This document shows positions 41,490-50,587 of a DNA stretch of 56,056 bases, in pieces. Position 1 is the first letter of the stretch, and every line of letters starts with the position of its first letter. The position numbers and the translations under genes were made by a program. Under the pieces are notes generated by a model. The model had not been told where the DNA came from. It made no database searches and worked only from the letters and a program-made list of their open reading frames with translations. The DNA is from Mesorhizobium sp. (GTDB taxonomy: Bacteria; Pseudomonadota; Alphaproteobacteria; Rhizobiales; Rhizobiaceae): the NCBI RefSeq assembly GCF_023954305.1, contig NZ_JAMLIG010000006.1:1-56056 (forward strand). The letters run 5' to 3'.

Positions 41490-41832
41490 CGTCGCGCTCC
41501 AGCAGGGCCTTGTGGTAGTCGCCCTCGATACGGGGCCAGACCTTGAACACGCGGAACCAGCGGCCCTGTATCTGGATCGCGTCCGCCACTGTCTGCGCAT
41601 CCTCGTCGGCGGTGCGAAGCTCTTCCCGGCTCCAGATCGTCCAGACGATGCGCTCTCTCTGGCCTTCCGGCAGATCGTAAAGGTCTCTGCCAGATGGCGA
41701 GAACACCGCAGCTCTGATCGTCGCAGAGGTCGGAGAACCGTCGATCCAGCGGCCGTCAACGTAATTGCCGGCACCAGTTCGCAGGCGCGAATAGTCCTTC
41801 GCGTAGAAGTCGATCGCCAGAGCAGCGTTCAT
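41428..41832 (-). CDS. Neck protein, hypothetical
   Basis: 134 residues from MNAALAIDFYAKDYSR. Beta-rich with IWSREELRTADEDAQ and WFRVFKVWPRIEGDYHKALL, like small head-tail connection proteins. It lies between gp10-like and terminator-like genes and overlaps the latter by about 60 bp. Confidence 0.6.
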   Translation of the reverse strand: MNAALAIDFYAKDYSRLRTGAGNYVDGRWIDGSPTSATIRAAVFSPSGRDLYDLPEGQRERIVWTIWSREELRTADEDAQTVADAIQIQGRWFRVFKVWPRIEGDYHKALLERDVERNRSVSSTPAVVDGGDWH

Positions 41833-42323
41833 CGATCGATTTCCCATTGCGTGCGATTGCGCATGTCGGAAGTGTCGATCAGCGGCTTGTTCGATCCCTT
41901 GATCGCAACGGTAACTGGACTGTTTGGCGGGCTCGAAAGATCGGAAATAGAATCCTTGACCTGCTCAACGCCTTCTGTTCCGAGTTTGGCGAGCGCTCCT
42001 CGCATATCCAAACGGCCGGCGATGATCTCTTTCGCGGCTCCAATGGCGACACGCCGAAATTCCGGCTGGCCCTTCTTCATCGCGAGCCGCATGAACGGGC
42101 GTTCGGGGATTGGCCCTCCGAAGCCGCCACCGCGAGGCGTTTTGAAGCCCTTCCCCGAACCCTTCGTGCCGAATTCGTTATAGAACGCCTTCATCACCAC
42201 GTCCCCGCCAGCACTGCCGGGATATCCCACCTTGACCTTCTTCGGGCCGCGAATGGCGCGCACGATACGCGAGAGAAAGCCCGCGCCATCGCCCTTGCGG
42301 ACAACCTTGATCGTGACGCCCAT
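41829..42323 (-). CDS. Head-tail joining protein (HK97 gp10-like)
   Basis: 164 residues from MGVTIKVVRKGDG. A basic N-terminus and NEFGTK...IPERPFMRLAMKKG.PE is the pattern of the HK97 gp10/Mu-like neck family (FGT...PaRPFlrp). Overlaps neighbours at both ends. Confidence 0.68.
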   Translation of the reverse strand: MGVTIKVVRKGDGAGFLSRIVRAIRGPKKVKVGYPGSAGGDVVMKAFYNEFGTKGSGKGFKTPRGGGFGGPIPERPFMRLAMKKGQPEFRRVAIGAAKEIIAGRLDMRGALAKLGTEGVEQVKDSISDLSSPPNSPVTVAIKGSNKPLIDTSDMRNRTQWEIDR

Positions 42324-42715
42324 CACACCACCGCGACGGCGGGGAAGTTGCGCCGCATCAGATCGAGGAACCGGAGGCCGTACTCAGTCGAGGCGAATGA
42401 CGATGCGCCGCCGCCTGCCGATGTGCCGTTGCCGGCAAACTCCGTCTCGACATCTCCGACCTTGAAGCGCTTCACCGGCCCCGTACCAGCCGTTGCGCCC
42501 GACGCCCCGCGCAACGTTCTCCCCGGCTCGCCCTCCATCGCCAGCAAATGAGCCGCGAGGTAGAGCGTGGCCGGCCTGCGGTCACGCTCAAGCCAGCTTT
42601 CGCCAACCTGCGGGATAGCCTCCGCAAGGATCAGGTCTATCAGCGTGTTGCTGACCGCCGTGAACTCGGGAAACCTCGCCTTCAGATCGGCGGCGGTCGG
42701 CGGAACATAGGTCAT
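42323..42715 (-). CDS. Head completion protein (DUF4054-like)
   Basis: 130 residues from MTYVPPTAADLKARFPEF. The arrangement D-L-K-x-R-F-P-E-F, W..RDRRPATLYLAAHLLAM and STEYG..FLDL.RRN is typical of DUF4054 adaptor proteins next to phage capsid genes. Confidence 0.72.
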   Translation of the reverse strand: MTYVPPTAADLKARFPEFTAVSNTLIDLILAEAIPQVGESWLERDRRPATLYLAAHLLAMEGEPGRTLRGASGATAGTGPVKRFKVGDVETEFAGNGTSAGGGASSFASTEYGLRFLDLMRRNFPAVAVV

Positions 42716-43071
42716 GGCAACTCCGTGGCGTCTTCGGCCGCCGCGTCGTTCGCCTCGGCGATCTTCGCCTTCAGCGCCTCCACGTTCCAACCGTGATAGG
42801 CGCGCTTGCCCACCTTCTCCTGATATTCGGAGCGCAGAGCGGTAAGCTCATCGTCTAAGGGCTCAGGGGAAGGCCCAGGAGCGGGCTCGGGCTGAGCAGG
42901 CTCATCGGAGCCTACTTCCTCGATAACTCTCGCCTGAAGCCACGCCTTGACCACGGCATGGCCCTTGATGATGTTCCAGCGCTTGACCTCAGTCTCCACG
43001 CCGGAAGGCAGCACCGGCCCGCCCAGAGGCAGGCCGAGCGCCGAGTGATGGTGGTTGACGACCTTCGCCAT
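42712..43071 (-). CDS. Hypothetical head protein with FMN-loop-like C-terminus
   Basis: 119 residues. A short N-terminal beta part, a Pro-rich linker (about 55-72) and a C-terminal helix-turn-helix region (LRSEYQEKVGKRAYHGWNVEALKAKI) resembling a small SAP/Rho-N-like helical domain. It lies between major capsid and the DUF4054-like gene. No exact family. Confidence 0.55.
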   Translation of the reverse strand: MAKVVNHHHSALGLPLGGPVLPSGVETEVKRWNIIKGHAVVKAWLQARVIEEVGSDEPAQPEPAPGPSPEPLDDELTALRSEYQEKVGKRAYHGWNVEALKAKIAEANDAAAEDATELP

Positions 43072-43074
43072 GGG

Positions 43075-44007
43075 TCACGCTCCGTCGCCGTAGCGGACTT
43101 CCTTCGGGCGGCGAATGTCCAACCCGCCGAGACGGAAGACGCCGGGAACGACCCAGTGCAGCGGGCCGTCCTGATAGACCGGTAGGAACCTGTGAGGCAT
43201 CGGGATGTGAGCCTTCAGCACCTGCGGATCGCGGCGATAGGCGATGATGCGCTGCGTGTTGCCGGCGCCAGCCGTGGCAAGGCCGCGCATGGCACGGATC
43301 GTCAGCGGCTGGCCCGTGGTCGCGGTATAGGTGTTGTTGCGGCGCAGGAACTCCAGAAGGGTGCTCTGCGTATCGCCCAGCCGCGTGGTCGCCAGCAAGT
43401 TCAGGCGCGTGTGCGACATGAGCAGCGTGTCCGCCATGGACGTATAGGCCGTGTCCGTGGCTGTACCCATGATGAGGTCGTTCACGTCCTGAAGGATGTC
43501 ATCCTCGGTAGCGCCCGTCCCAGTCCAGTCGCCGTTGGTCAGGCTGGCCGCGCTGACGCCGGTATAGTCGATTAGGCCTTTGAAGCCCTTCGTTGCGTCA
43601 CCGTAGAGCATGACGCGATCGACCATCTCCTCGTAGGCACGGCGGGCCGCCATGGCGTCGTCGTTGGGCAGATTGCGGCCCAACATCATCGCGACGTTGA
43701 CCTCTTCCCAGCCCCAGCCGTAGCCGATCGCGGCGGTGTAGACGCTGGTCTTGAACTCGGTCAGTTCGGTGCCAGCGAGCGGGATGTCATCGGCATTGCC
43801 GTTGATCCAGTTCGCCTTGCCGAACTTGTCGGACGAATAATAGGTCACGGTCTGCGCGAAGGGGTGCGCGGACGTGTCGACCGGGATGAGCGTCGGATAC
43901 TGGATGTCCGGGTAGACCGTCTCGTTGACGGCCGTTTCGACGTGCGTGGTCTGCGAGCGGACGAAGCCGAGCGCAGCCTGGGCGTCGAAGGTGACGTTCA
44001 CGTTCAT
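43075..44007 (-). CDS. Major capsid protein (DUF2184-like)
   Basis: 310 residues. The pattern of the DUF2184 capsid family is seen: YPTLIPVDTSAHPFAQTVTYYS, IGYGWGWEEVNVAMMLGRNLPNDDAMAARRAYEE and the end VRRPKEVRY-like (DIRRPKEVRYGDGA). HK97-fold capsid. It follows the cement/decoration and protease genes. Confidence 0.82.
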   Translation of the reverse strand: MNVNVTFDAQAALGFVRSQTTHVETAVNETVYPDIQYPTLIPVDTSAHPFAQTVTYYSSDKFGKANWINGNADDIPLAGTELTEFKTSVYTAAIGYGWGWEEVNVAMMLGRNLPNDDAMAARRAYEEMVDRVMLYGDATKGFKGLIDYTGVSAASLTNGDWTGTGATEDDILQDVNDLIMGTATDTAYTSMADTLLMSHTRLNLLATTRLGDTQSTLLEFLRRNNTYTATTGQPLTIRAMRGLATAGAGNTQRIIAYRRDPQVLKAHIPMPHRFLPVYQDGPLHWVVPGVFRLGGLDIRRPKEVRYGDGA

Positions 44008-44020
44008 GGATCAGGCCTCC

Positions 44021-44497
44021 TTAGCCCAGACGAAGCTTCGCGAGGCCAGCCCCGGAGGTGGAGCTTTCCCAGCGAGCATTCGGAATTGCGACAACACCAG
44101 CGCCGACCCCGGCCGTGCCGAGAACGCCGGAAGCGAGCGTGACGGTGACGTCCTCGCCAGCCTTCACCGCGCCAGCGACTTCGACCCAGATGACGCCGCG
44201 CCGCATGATGCGAGCGGATTCGTACTGGGCGAACTTGTTGGGCGTCTCGGGGCGGACGGAACGTTCGCGGACGGTGATGCCGAGGAACTTGTAGGCATCC
44301 ATGTCCGCCGTATCGATGTCGGCGGTGCACTGGCCGTCCTTCGAGCCGTCGGTGGCGGCCTCCTGCACGACCTTGCCGAAGCCGACGCCGGCCGCGTCGA
44401 TGATGGTGCGGGAGATGAGGACGACAGGCTCCTCATTGGCGATCATGCCGGCACGGGCCGCATCGATCGTCTCGTTGTAGGTGGTCTGAACAGCCAT
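44021..44497 (-). CDS. Head decoration/cement protein
   Basis: 158 residues. A beta-rich pattern with FLGITVRERSVRPETPNKFAQYESARIMRRGVIWVEV...VKAGEDVTVTLASG resembles the structural cement proteins next to DUF2184 capsids. Small protein that stabilises the capsid surface. Confidence 0.72.
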   Translation of the reverse strand: MAVQTTYNETIDAARAGMIANEEPVVLISRTIIDAAGVGFGKVVQEAATDGSKDGQCTADIDTADMDAYKFLGITVRERSVRPETPNKFAQYESARIMRRGVIWVEVAGAVKAGEDVTVTLASGVLGTAGVGAGVVAIPNARWESSTSGAGLAKLRLG

Positions 44498-44500
44498 TGC

Positions 44501-45052
44501 TTAGGCCTCCTTCTTCGGCTTCCACGCATCGGAAAGGCGCTTTTCGTAGGCGGCCTGGCCGTTGTCGTTGGTGAGGGGTGCGCGATCCTGCGACTGCAGG
44601 GCGGCACGGACGGGATCGACACTCTTCGCCGCATCCTCGGCGAGGATATCGAAGCGGGCGTCGATGTAGGCTTCCGCCTTGTCCTTGACAGCGGCATCGC
44701 CGAGCTTGGCGACGACGACCGCCTTGCGGATTTCGGCGTCGGACAGGCCGTCCGTCTTCACGTCGGCCGCAATAGCCTTGGCGGTGGCGATCAGGTCGCC
44801 GCGAGCCTGCACGAGCTTATCGAGCGCGGCGGCGTCGAGAATCTTGGCGTTGGCAGCATCGCGTTCGGCGTGCGCCTTCGCCAGTTCGGCGTCTTTGGCC
44901 GCGAGCGCCGTGGCGTGGTCGGCGGTCAGGGTGTCGATCTTGGCGGCGGATGACGCCAAGTCCTTCTGGAGCTTGTCGATAGCCTGGGCGCCTGCGTCGG
45001 TCGTCTCGACCTGGAGCCCATCGACCAGCACTTTTCGCAGAGCATCAGCCAT
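44501..45052 (-). CDS. Nested scaffold protein (internal start)
   Basis: 183 residues from MADALRKVLVDGLQVE in the same frame as the protease, preceded by AAAGGA about 9 bp upstream. It would give the Ala/Lys/Asp-rich coiled coil without protease, as in lambda C/Nu3. The internal start rests on the ribosome-binding site alone. Confidence 0.45.
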   Translation of the reverse strand: MADALRKVLVDGLQVETTDAGAQAIDKLQKDLASSAAKIDTLTADHATALAAKDAELAKAHAERDAANAKILDAAALDKLVQARGDLIATAKAIAADVKTDGLSDAEIRKAVVVAKLGDAAVKDKAEAYIDARFDILAEDAAKSVDPVRAALQSQDRAPLTNDNGQAAYEKRLSDAWKPKKEA

Positions 45053-45637
45053 CTGGCTTGTCCTTTCATCTGCTGTCTGGGGTGTGACAGGGCTCGCGCC
45101 CCACTTGCCTGCATCGTCGCCGATGCGGACCTCGGAACCGGCGCGGCCGCGCTGCACGATGGCAACGTGATTCGCCCGGATGTTCTTCTGAATGGCGTCG
45201 TACGCCTCGCCGGAGGCCGTCTGGCCGGTCTCGAAGGCGAGATCGCACGTATAGCCGGCCGACAGTTCGCGCTTGCCATCCTCGATGAGCTTGATCGTCG
45301 CTCCGTCGCTCACCATCAGCGGGACGCGGATCATGGAACCGTCGCGGGCCACTTCGTCCGACGTGTTGCCGACGGCGTGGTCTTTCCAATTGTCGGCCGT
45401 CACCGGCTCGGCCGGATGGTCGTTCGTCACCGGGCGATGCGCGAAGCTCGCCAGAGTGTCCCGGCTGAACACCTCGGCATCGGGCCGGTAGACGCGCACC
45501 ACGGCCATTTCGGGCTTACCGACCTCATAGCCTGCATAAAGCTGGACGCCGGTACGGGCCACGCGCGCATCGGCGACAAGGTAGCCGTCATCGCGCCGGC
45601 GGGTGCCAGCGATGCTCACTGCATCGGTGAATTTCAT
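44501..45637 (-). CDS. Head maturation protease with scaffold (DUF2213-like)
   Basis: 378 residues from MKFTDAVSIAGTRRR. The N-terminal 190 residues resemble the DUF2213 protease family (GYLVADARVARTGVQLYAGYE...VTNDHPAEPV...DGKRELSAGY...IVQRGRAG). The C-terminal half is a coiled-coil scaffold (about 200-330). An internal ATG at 45052 with an AAAGGA site can yield the scaffold alone. Confidence 0.75.
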   Translation of the reverse strand: MKFTDAVSIAGTRRRDDGYLVADARVARTGVQLYAGYEVGKPEMAVVRVYRPDAEVFSRDTLASFAHRPVTNDHPAEPVTADNWKDHAVGNTSDEVARDGSMIRVPLMVSDGATIKLIEDGKRELSAGYTCDLAFETGQTASGEAYDAIQKNIRANHVAIVQRGRAGSEVRIGDDAGKWGASPVTPQTADERTSQMADALRKVLVDGLQVETTDAGAQAIDKLQKDLASSAAKIDTLTADHATALAAKDAELAKAHAERDAANAKILDAAALDKLVQARGDLIATAKAIAADVKTDGLSDAEIRKAVVVAKLGDAAVKDKAEAYIDARFDILAEDAAKSVDPVRAALQSQDRAPLTNDNGQAAYEKRLSDAWKPKKEA

Positions 45638-45645
45638 GATTGTCT

Positions 45646-46809
45646 CTACGACCTCGCCAACAGGATCACGTCGCGACCGGTGTTTTCGATCACGTCGACC
45701 AGCGGGAAATGCGCCTCGACCTGCCGGCGCCACCAATCCGCGTCCTTCACGGTCATGTGCAGCGGCTGTTTCAGAAAGCGCGGCCCCATCTTGTCCGGAC
45801 GGGTCGCGATGCGGAAATAGGCAGACCTGCGCGTCAGGCTTTCGATGTTCGCCAGCACGTCCAGCACCTTCGCCAGCGGGATATGTTCCATCACGTCGGC
45901 ACAGAAGGCATAGTCGGCGCGCGGGATTCCTGCGGGCAAATCCCACAGACAGGCTTCCACGAACGGAACGTCGGTTTCCCGCGCGTTCGGCGCGAAGTCG
46001 ATGGCGAGGACGTCGAGGCCCTTTTCCTCAAACCACTTGGTTGCGCGGCACGGCCCCGAGCCAAAATCGATCAGGCTGCGAACCGGCTTCATATCGCAGA
46101 CGGCAAACGCCCGCTCGCATTCCAGCATGCCCGGCGACACCCTGCGGTATTCCGGCCGCTGCCAGATCGCGAGATACTTCTCCCGCTCGACAAGGGCGAT
46201 ATCGTCCATGCTCAGAAGGTCCTCGATATCGGCGAACGGAAAGCACCGAAGGGCCGACCGCTCGTTCGTGTTCAGCACCGCCACGCCCTGCTCTTCCAGT
46301 TGGGGTGCCATCGCCTCCAGCGTCGGGATGAACTTGTCCCGGTGCTGGTTTGACAGGCACGGCAGCTTGTGGTTGTCGTGCCAGTTCCCTGGCCGCATAT
46401 CGAAGCCGAGAAGGATGATCGGGTTTGCCCCGAGCAGATACGCCAGGTTGATCGCCGACGATCCGCCGCACCATCCACCGACCGCCTCGGGCCAGTGCGA
46501 CAGCTTGCGCGGCAGGAAATCCAGCGTCTTCACGTCATGGCCGGTCGGTATGTGCGGCTTCTTCCGCGTGATCTTCAATTGGCCGGTGTGCAGGCCGAGC
46601 TTGTCGACGTTCCAGTCCAGCCATCGCCGATCGGCCCAGAACAGGATATCGGCCCATGGCGCCTTGTAGAGGCCCGCATCGTTGACCGCGATCACCCTGC
46701 CCCGGCCCTGCAATCGACCGCAATCGAATGCGGCAATTGACGGACCACCGCCGATGATGAATGCTGCCTGACCCTTCCATGCGCCGAGCGGGACCGAAAA
46801 ATCACCCAT
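45646..46809 (-). CDS. DUF115/MptE-like domain fused to a class I methyltransferase
   Basis: 387 residues from MGDFSVPLGAWKG. The N-terminal half (about 10-215) has a Rossmann-like GGGPSIAAFD, a VIAVNDAGLY strand and a later GANPIILLGFDM, the pattern of the 6-hydroxymethylpterin pyrophosphokinase MptE-like/DUF115 group. The C-terminal half (about 245-375) is a SAM methyltransferase (LIDFGSGPCRATKWF, then DYAFCADVMEHI). It lies between MuF-like and protease genes in the head operon. The substrate is unknown; possible glycan, nucleotide or capsid modification. Confidence 0.65.
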   Translation of the reverse strand: MGDFSVPLGAWKGQAAFIIGGGPSIAAFDCGRLQGRGRVIAVNDAGLYKAPWADILFWADRRWLDWNVDKLGLHTGQLKITRKKPHIPTGHDVKTLDFLPRKLSHWPEAVGGWCGGSSAINLAYLLGANPIILLGFDMRPGNWHDNHKLPCLSNQHRDKFIPTLEAMAPQLEEQGVAVLNTNERSALRCFPFADIEDLLSMDDIALVEREKYLAIWQRPEYRRVSPGMLECERAFAVCDMKPVRSLIDFGSGPCRATKWFEEKGLDVLAIDFAPNARETDVPFVEACLWDLPAGIPRADYAFCADVMEHIPLAKVLDVLANIESLTRRSAYFRIATRPDKMGPRFLKQPLHMTVKDADWWRRQVEAHFPLVDVIENTGRDVILLARS

Positions 46810-47029
46810 GACCGATGACCAGTTTCGCGAGCTTCGGCAGTTGATCCTCAACCTCGCCATCAGGGTCGAGGCCATCGAGCTCCACCTGAAACGGCAGGAC
46901 GAGCTTTCCGAGCACCGCTTCGGCCTGATCTACGAGTGGTGCGCGCCAGCCTCGTACAAGGCGAAGGTCGACAGCGTCGAGATCGACGTACCCGACGATC
47001 TCAGGCGCTTCCTGCCAGATCAGAACTGA
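46808..47029 (+). CDS. Small plus-strand hypothetical protein
   Basis: 73 residues (MTDDQFRELRQLILNLAIRVEAIELHLKR...), an amphipathic coiled coil. Its ATG overlaps the ATG of the divergent DUF115-like gene (CATG), and its stop overlaps the MuF-like stop. No clear ribosome-binding site. The codon content is gene-like and there is no minus-strand gene here. Confidence 0.45.
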   Translation: MTDDQFRELRQLILNLAIRVEAIELHLKRQDELSEHRFGLIYEWCAPASYKAKVDSVEIDVPDDLRRFLPDQN

Positions 47030-47817
47030 ACAATACCGCGAGCAACGCAGCGGCAGCGGATCGGCTGGCCGGGCGGCAAACCGCCCTCGGCGCCAGTCGG
47101 CTCCCCGTATTTGTAGACCTTGCCCTCAAGCTCCCTGTGGCGCGGCCTGACCCTTTCGTCCCGGCTCGTCAGCCACTTGTAGGACGTCACGCCGGCCTGT
47201 TCGTGCCGGATCCTGTTCATGTCACTGTTCAGCTTCGCGATCTGGTCTTGCGCGATCAGCTGCGCGCGCCGATCGGCAATACCGAACTCCTCGGTCAGCG
47301 TCTTGCGCAGAGCCTTCGCCGTCTCGCCCTGGATCAGGGCCGTTGTGACCCGCTCCTGAATGCGCTTGACCAGATCGGCGGAAAGGCCCCGGATCAGCCC
47401 GACATTCCGGGTTGCTGCCGTCTCCAGATAGCCGGCGAGGTCTTCCTCCCTCACAACAGCCTTGAGATCGATGCCGAGCGCCTTCTTGGCCGTGGCTTTG
47501 AACGTCTCGGTGTGCCGCTTCGCCTCCAACCCAAGGACGCGGTCGACCATCTGCTCGGCGGCAGAGGCGAGGTTGGCGACAAACCCGGCGAACCGGACGA
47601 AGACGTCATCACCGATATCCCGCATCAGCGTCGCGGCCATCTCCCGCTCGATCTCCGGGAGCATGATCTCCCGAACATAGGCGTTGGCGGCCCTCAGCAT
47701 GGCCCGCAGCGCCTTCAGGTAGCTGGCCTTGGCGCCTACGCTGTCCTCGATGGGCGGGAGAAGCGCCGTCGTGCCTTTCCTGCGCTCCACCATGGTGGCG
47801 AGATCGTAGCGGATCAC
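47020..47817 (-). CDS. MuF-like head morphogenesis protein
   Basis: 265 residues. The C-terminal Mu gpF signature is clear: IAQDQIAKLNSDMNRIRHEQAGVTSYKWLTSRDERVRPRHRELEGKVY and QPIRCRCVA. The N-terminal part is helical. Minor head protein linking portal and capsid assembly. Overlaps the portal gene by 4 bp. Confidence 0.8.
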   Translation of the reverse strand: MIRYDLATMVERRKGTTALLPPIEDSVGAKASYLKALRAMLRAANAYVREIMLPEIEREMAATLMRDIGDDVFVRFAGFVANLASAAEQMVDRVLGLEAKRHTETFKATAKKALGIDLKAVVREEDLAGYLETAATRNVGLIRGLSADLVKRIQERVTTALIQGETAKALRKTLTEEFGIADRRAQLIAQDQIAKLNSDMNRIRHEQAGVTSYKWLTSRDERVRPRHRELEGKVYKYGEPTGAEGGLPPGQPIRCRCVARGIVQF

Positions 47818-49223
47818 GGCTTGACCGGCTTGTTCTTCCCAGCCGCCTCGATCCGCGCCATTTCGGCCTCAGCTTCCTTCTCCGCCTCAAGATCATAATC
47901 CGGCAGACCGCCAGCATCCTCGATCGCGCCTTCCAATCCCGGGAGGATCGACTGCTCCGTCAGCGCCGTTGCGCCGGCCGTCGCAAGCGCCTCCTGCGGA
48001 TACAGCCCGGTGTTCGTGAGCGTCGAGATCGTCTCGGCGATGGCCTTACCGATTTCGGAGCGCTCCTTGTCGCTGATCTGCCAGAGCGAAGACCAGATGT
48101 AGTGCACCTCGGGCGGCCGGGAGCCAAGCGCGGAGCGGATCAGGCACTCGTCCAGTAACTGCATGGCGGGCGTCATCTCGATGGACTGCATCGAGGCGAT
48201 CCTGTCGTAATAGTTGCGGGTATCGGCCTCACCCGTGCTGTTCAGCCCGCCGGGAGACGTACCCAGCAGCCGCGTCAGCGGGATATCCGCCGCGCCGGCC
48301 ACGATCTGCAGGAAACGGTCCATGACGTCGGGCAACGTCTGGAACGTCGCCGACTTCTGCTGATACTCTTCCTCCATATCGAGGATCAGCGTGCCGAGAT
48401 TCCCTTTGCGGAAAGCCGCATGGGCGAAACGATCAAACAGCCGCGATCGATACTCTGGGCTCGACAGACTCGCCATGAGTTGCGGGACCTTCACGACGTC
48501 GATCTTAGCTTCAAAAACGAGACTCGCGACGTTGGCGGCCGTGCCGTCCGCGTTCTTGATTGCCCCAAGAGTAGAGGCCAGGACGCTATCACCCCATCCG
48601 CGATTCATCAGGGCGTCCGGAACTTCGTCATCCGGGAACGGCGCGCCGACAAAGCGGACAAGACGCGACGGATGAATGTCGACCTGCCGAGTGTCGGATG
48701 ACAGCACGTAAACCTTCGGCTGGCCGTAATGCGGCGATTCGGGATCAGTTTCGATCTCGCCAGGATTGAGGCCGCGTCGAGCCAGAACCGTCAGGAACTT
48801 GATGCCGCCCGTCTTGATGCGCTCCGCTTTCAATTCCTGTGACGGATCACGGTCGCCGGTCGCGATGTAGATCGCCGCGCCGCCGAACAGACGGGCCTTC
48901 ACCCGAGCCTCATAGACCTTAGCCTTCAGTCCAAGGCGCTTCTCCTCCTCCTCGATCTTCTCGATCTGATCGGCTTCGGCCTGCCAGTCGCGCCACTTCC
49001 GTGTCGAATCCAGCGCCGGAATGTCCACGATCTTTCGCGGCAGCCATGAGCCGCGATAGGCATTGAGCAGATCGAGATCGGTCAGCACCGGGGCGGCATA
49101 GTAGACGCCTGCAGCCTTGTCCCGTAGGGGGTCGCCAAGCCCTGCTAAGCTGTGGATGTTATCTGGGATAAAGGTTTGGGGCTTTGCGGCTCCCTCTCCA
49201 AATATTTTGCTCCAGAATCTCAT
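47814..49223 (-). CDS. Portal protein (DUF1073-like)
   Basis: 469 residues. Features of the DUF1073 portal family: an N-terminal LNAYRGSWLPRKIVDIPA...RKWRDW, then RLFGGAAIYIA, and LTRLLGTSPGGLNSTGEADTRNYYD. Forms the dodecameric gate through which DNA enters. Lies immediately after the large terminase gene, overlapping by 4 bp. Confidence 0.83.
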   Translation of the reverse strand: MRFWSKIFGEGAAKPQTFIPDNIHSLAGLGDPLRDKAAGVYYAAPVLTDLDLLNAYRGSWLPRKIVDIPALDSTRKWRDWQAEADQIEKIEEEEKRLGLKAKVYEARVKARLFGGAAIYIATGDRDPSQELKAERIKTGGIKFLTVLARRGLNPGEIETDPESPHYGQPKVYVLSSDTRQVDIHPSRLVRFVGAPFPDDEVPDALMNRGWGDSVLASTLGAIKNADGTAANVASLVFEAKIDVVKVPQLMASLSSPEYRSRLFDRFAHAAFRKGNLGTLILDMEEEYQQKSATFQTLPDVMDRFLQIVAGAADIPLTRLLGTSPGGLNSTGEADTRNYYDRIASMQSIEMTPAMQLLDECLIRSALGSRPPEVHYIWSSLWQISDKERSEIGKAIAETISTLTNTGLYPQEALATAGATALTEQSILPGLEGAIEDAGGLPDYDLEAEKEAEAEMARIEAAGKNKPVKP

Positions 49224-50587
49224 AGCCTATCCACGTTCGCGAGCGTATAGCTCGACCCATCGACCAGCAGTTCGGTCAAAGCCCAGACCAGCGCATCGGC
49301 GCGGTCTGGCGAGCCTTCACCGATGTAGCCAGACGCATCGATTTGGCACATCTGATCCTCAAGCTCGGGGAATGAACCGACATGGCTCACCCTGCCCTGT
49401 TCGTAGAGGGCGGCCACAGGCTCGGCCCGGGCTACCTTGCCCCGACTGGCTGTGACTTCCTTGTAGGCGACCTTCGGATCGATGGTCTTGATGACATGCT
49501 GGACCATGGCCCCGCCGAAATTGCGCTCCGCGATAAGCCGGTCGGCCCGAAACCGCTCTGGCGTCTGCGACCAACCTCCATGATATGCAGCGACAGCTCG
49601 ACGCCCCCATCCGTCGGGAGATAGCTTGCAAGTCTGGTCAGCGAGAATGTAGCCGCGCCCGTCAACGCCCTTGCCTGCCACGACAATGCCAATCTCGTCA
49701 CCATCGTCGCTTTCACCCTTCGTGCCTGACGGATCGACCGCCACCACGATACGCTGCAAATCAGGCACCTGCCTCAGCCTGGTCTTGTCGATCGCGTCGC
49801 GCGACCACAGCGCCCCCGGCAGATCGTCAAGGATCTCGGCGTTCAGTTCCTGCCGACCGAGGCGGGTGCCTTCGTATTTCTCCCTGATCGTCTTGAGAAA
49901 GGTCGGCGCCAGGTTCGACGCGTTGTCAAAGGTCGAGCCCCGGGTGATGACCGTGCGCGGGTCCTTCGCGATCTCCTTCACCAGCGGCAGCGGCTTCGGC
50001 GTCGTCGTAATGCAGGTCCTCGGCTGGTTGCCCAGCCTGAGACCGAATTGCGCCATGTCCCACGTCTCGCGCAGGTATTTCCATGCGGCGAGCTCGTCGC
50101 ACCACATTACCTCATGCTGAGGTCCGCGCAGACGCTCCGGCTCTTCGGCAGAGAAGAGCGTCGCGACTGCTCCGTTGGCCCAGGTCAATCGGCGCTTCGA
50201 CGGCTCATAGGACGGCCGCCCGATCGGATCGCCCGAATAGGCCTTGTCGCCGGCCCAGCAGACAGCCAGAAGACCGCTCTCGCCTTCCACCATGACGTCA
50301 CGGGCATCCGACGCCGTCGGCGCGATCAGGGCGATGCGGGAAGCCCCGGCCTTGACCTGCTCCCGCGTCCACTCCGCGCCTGTCCGGGTCTTGCCGAAAC
50401 CACGACCGGCTAGGATCAGCCAGTTGAGCCAGTCACCCTCAGGCGCGATCTGCTCCGGCCGGGCGAAGAAGCGCCAATCGCGCAGAAGGCTTTCGCACTC
50501 GTCGTCAGTGAGGCTTGCCAGCGCCGACCTGATCTGCTCCGGCGCCATGCTGGCGAAGGAGGAGACGTTCAAGCTTCGACCTTGCAT
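49220..50587 (-). CDS. Terminase large subunit
   Basis: 455 residues. Walker A LAGRGFGKTRTG (about 58-69), Walker B VMWCDELAAW (about 158-167), a coupling TTTPKP (about 195-200) and a nuclease domain opening VAVDPSGTKG (about 285). DNA packaging ATPase/nuclease. The start overlaps the small subunit by 83 bp; a later ATG at 50548 is possible. Confidence 0.88.
   Translation of the reverse strand: MQGRSLNVSSFASMAPEQIRSALASLTDDECESLLRDWRFFARPEQIAPEGDWLNWLILAGRGFGKTRTGAEWTREQVKAGASRIALIAPTASDARDVMVEGESGLLAVCWAGDKAYSGDPIGRPSYEPSKRRLTWANGAVATLFSAEEPERLRGPQHEVMWCDELAAWKYLRETWDMAQFGLRLGNQPRTCITTTPKPLPLVKEIAKDPRTVITRGSTFDNASNLAPTFLKTIREKYEGTRLGRQELNAEILDDLPGALWSRDAIDKTRLRQVPDLQRIVVAVDPSGTKGESDDGDEIGIVVAGKGVDGRGYILADQTCKLSPDGWGRRAVAAYHGGWSQTPERFRADRLIAERNFGGAMVQHVIKTIDPKVAYKEVTASRGKVARAEPVAALYEQGRVSHVGSFPELEDQMCQIDASGYIGEGSPDRADALVWALTELLVDGSSYTLANVDRL

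Noticed and set aside
40902..41774. Long minus-strand ORF starting at 41774 as the neck protein
   Set aside because: The part before the TTG at 41489 is out-of-frame sequence of the neighbouring neck gene; only the downstream part resembles a phage family.
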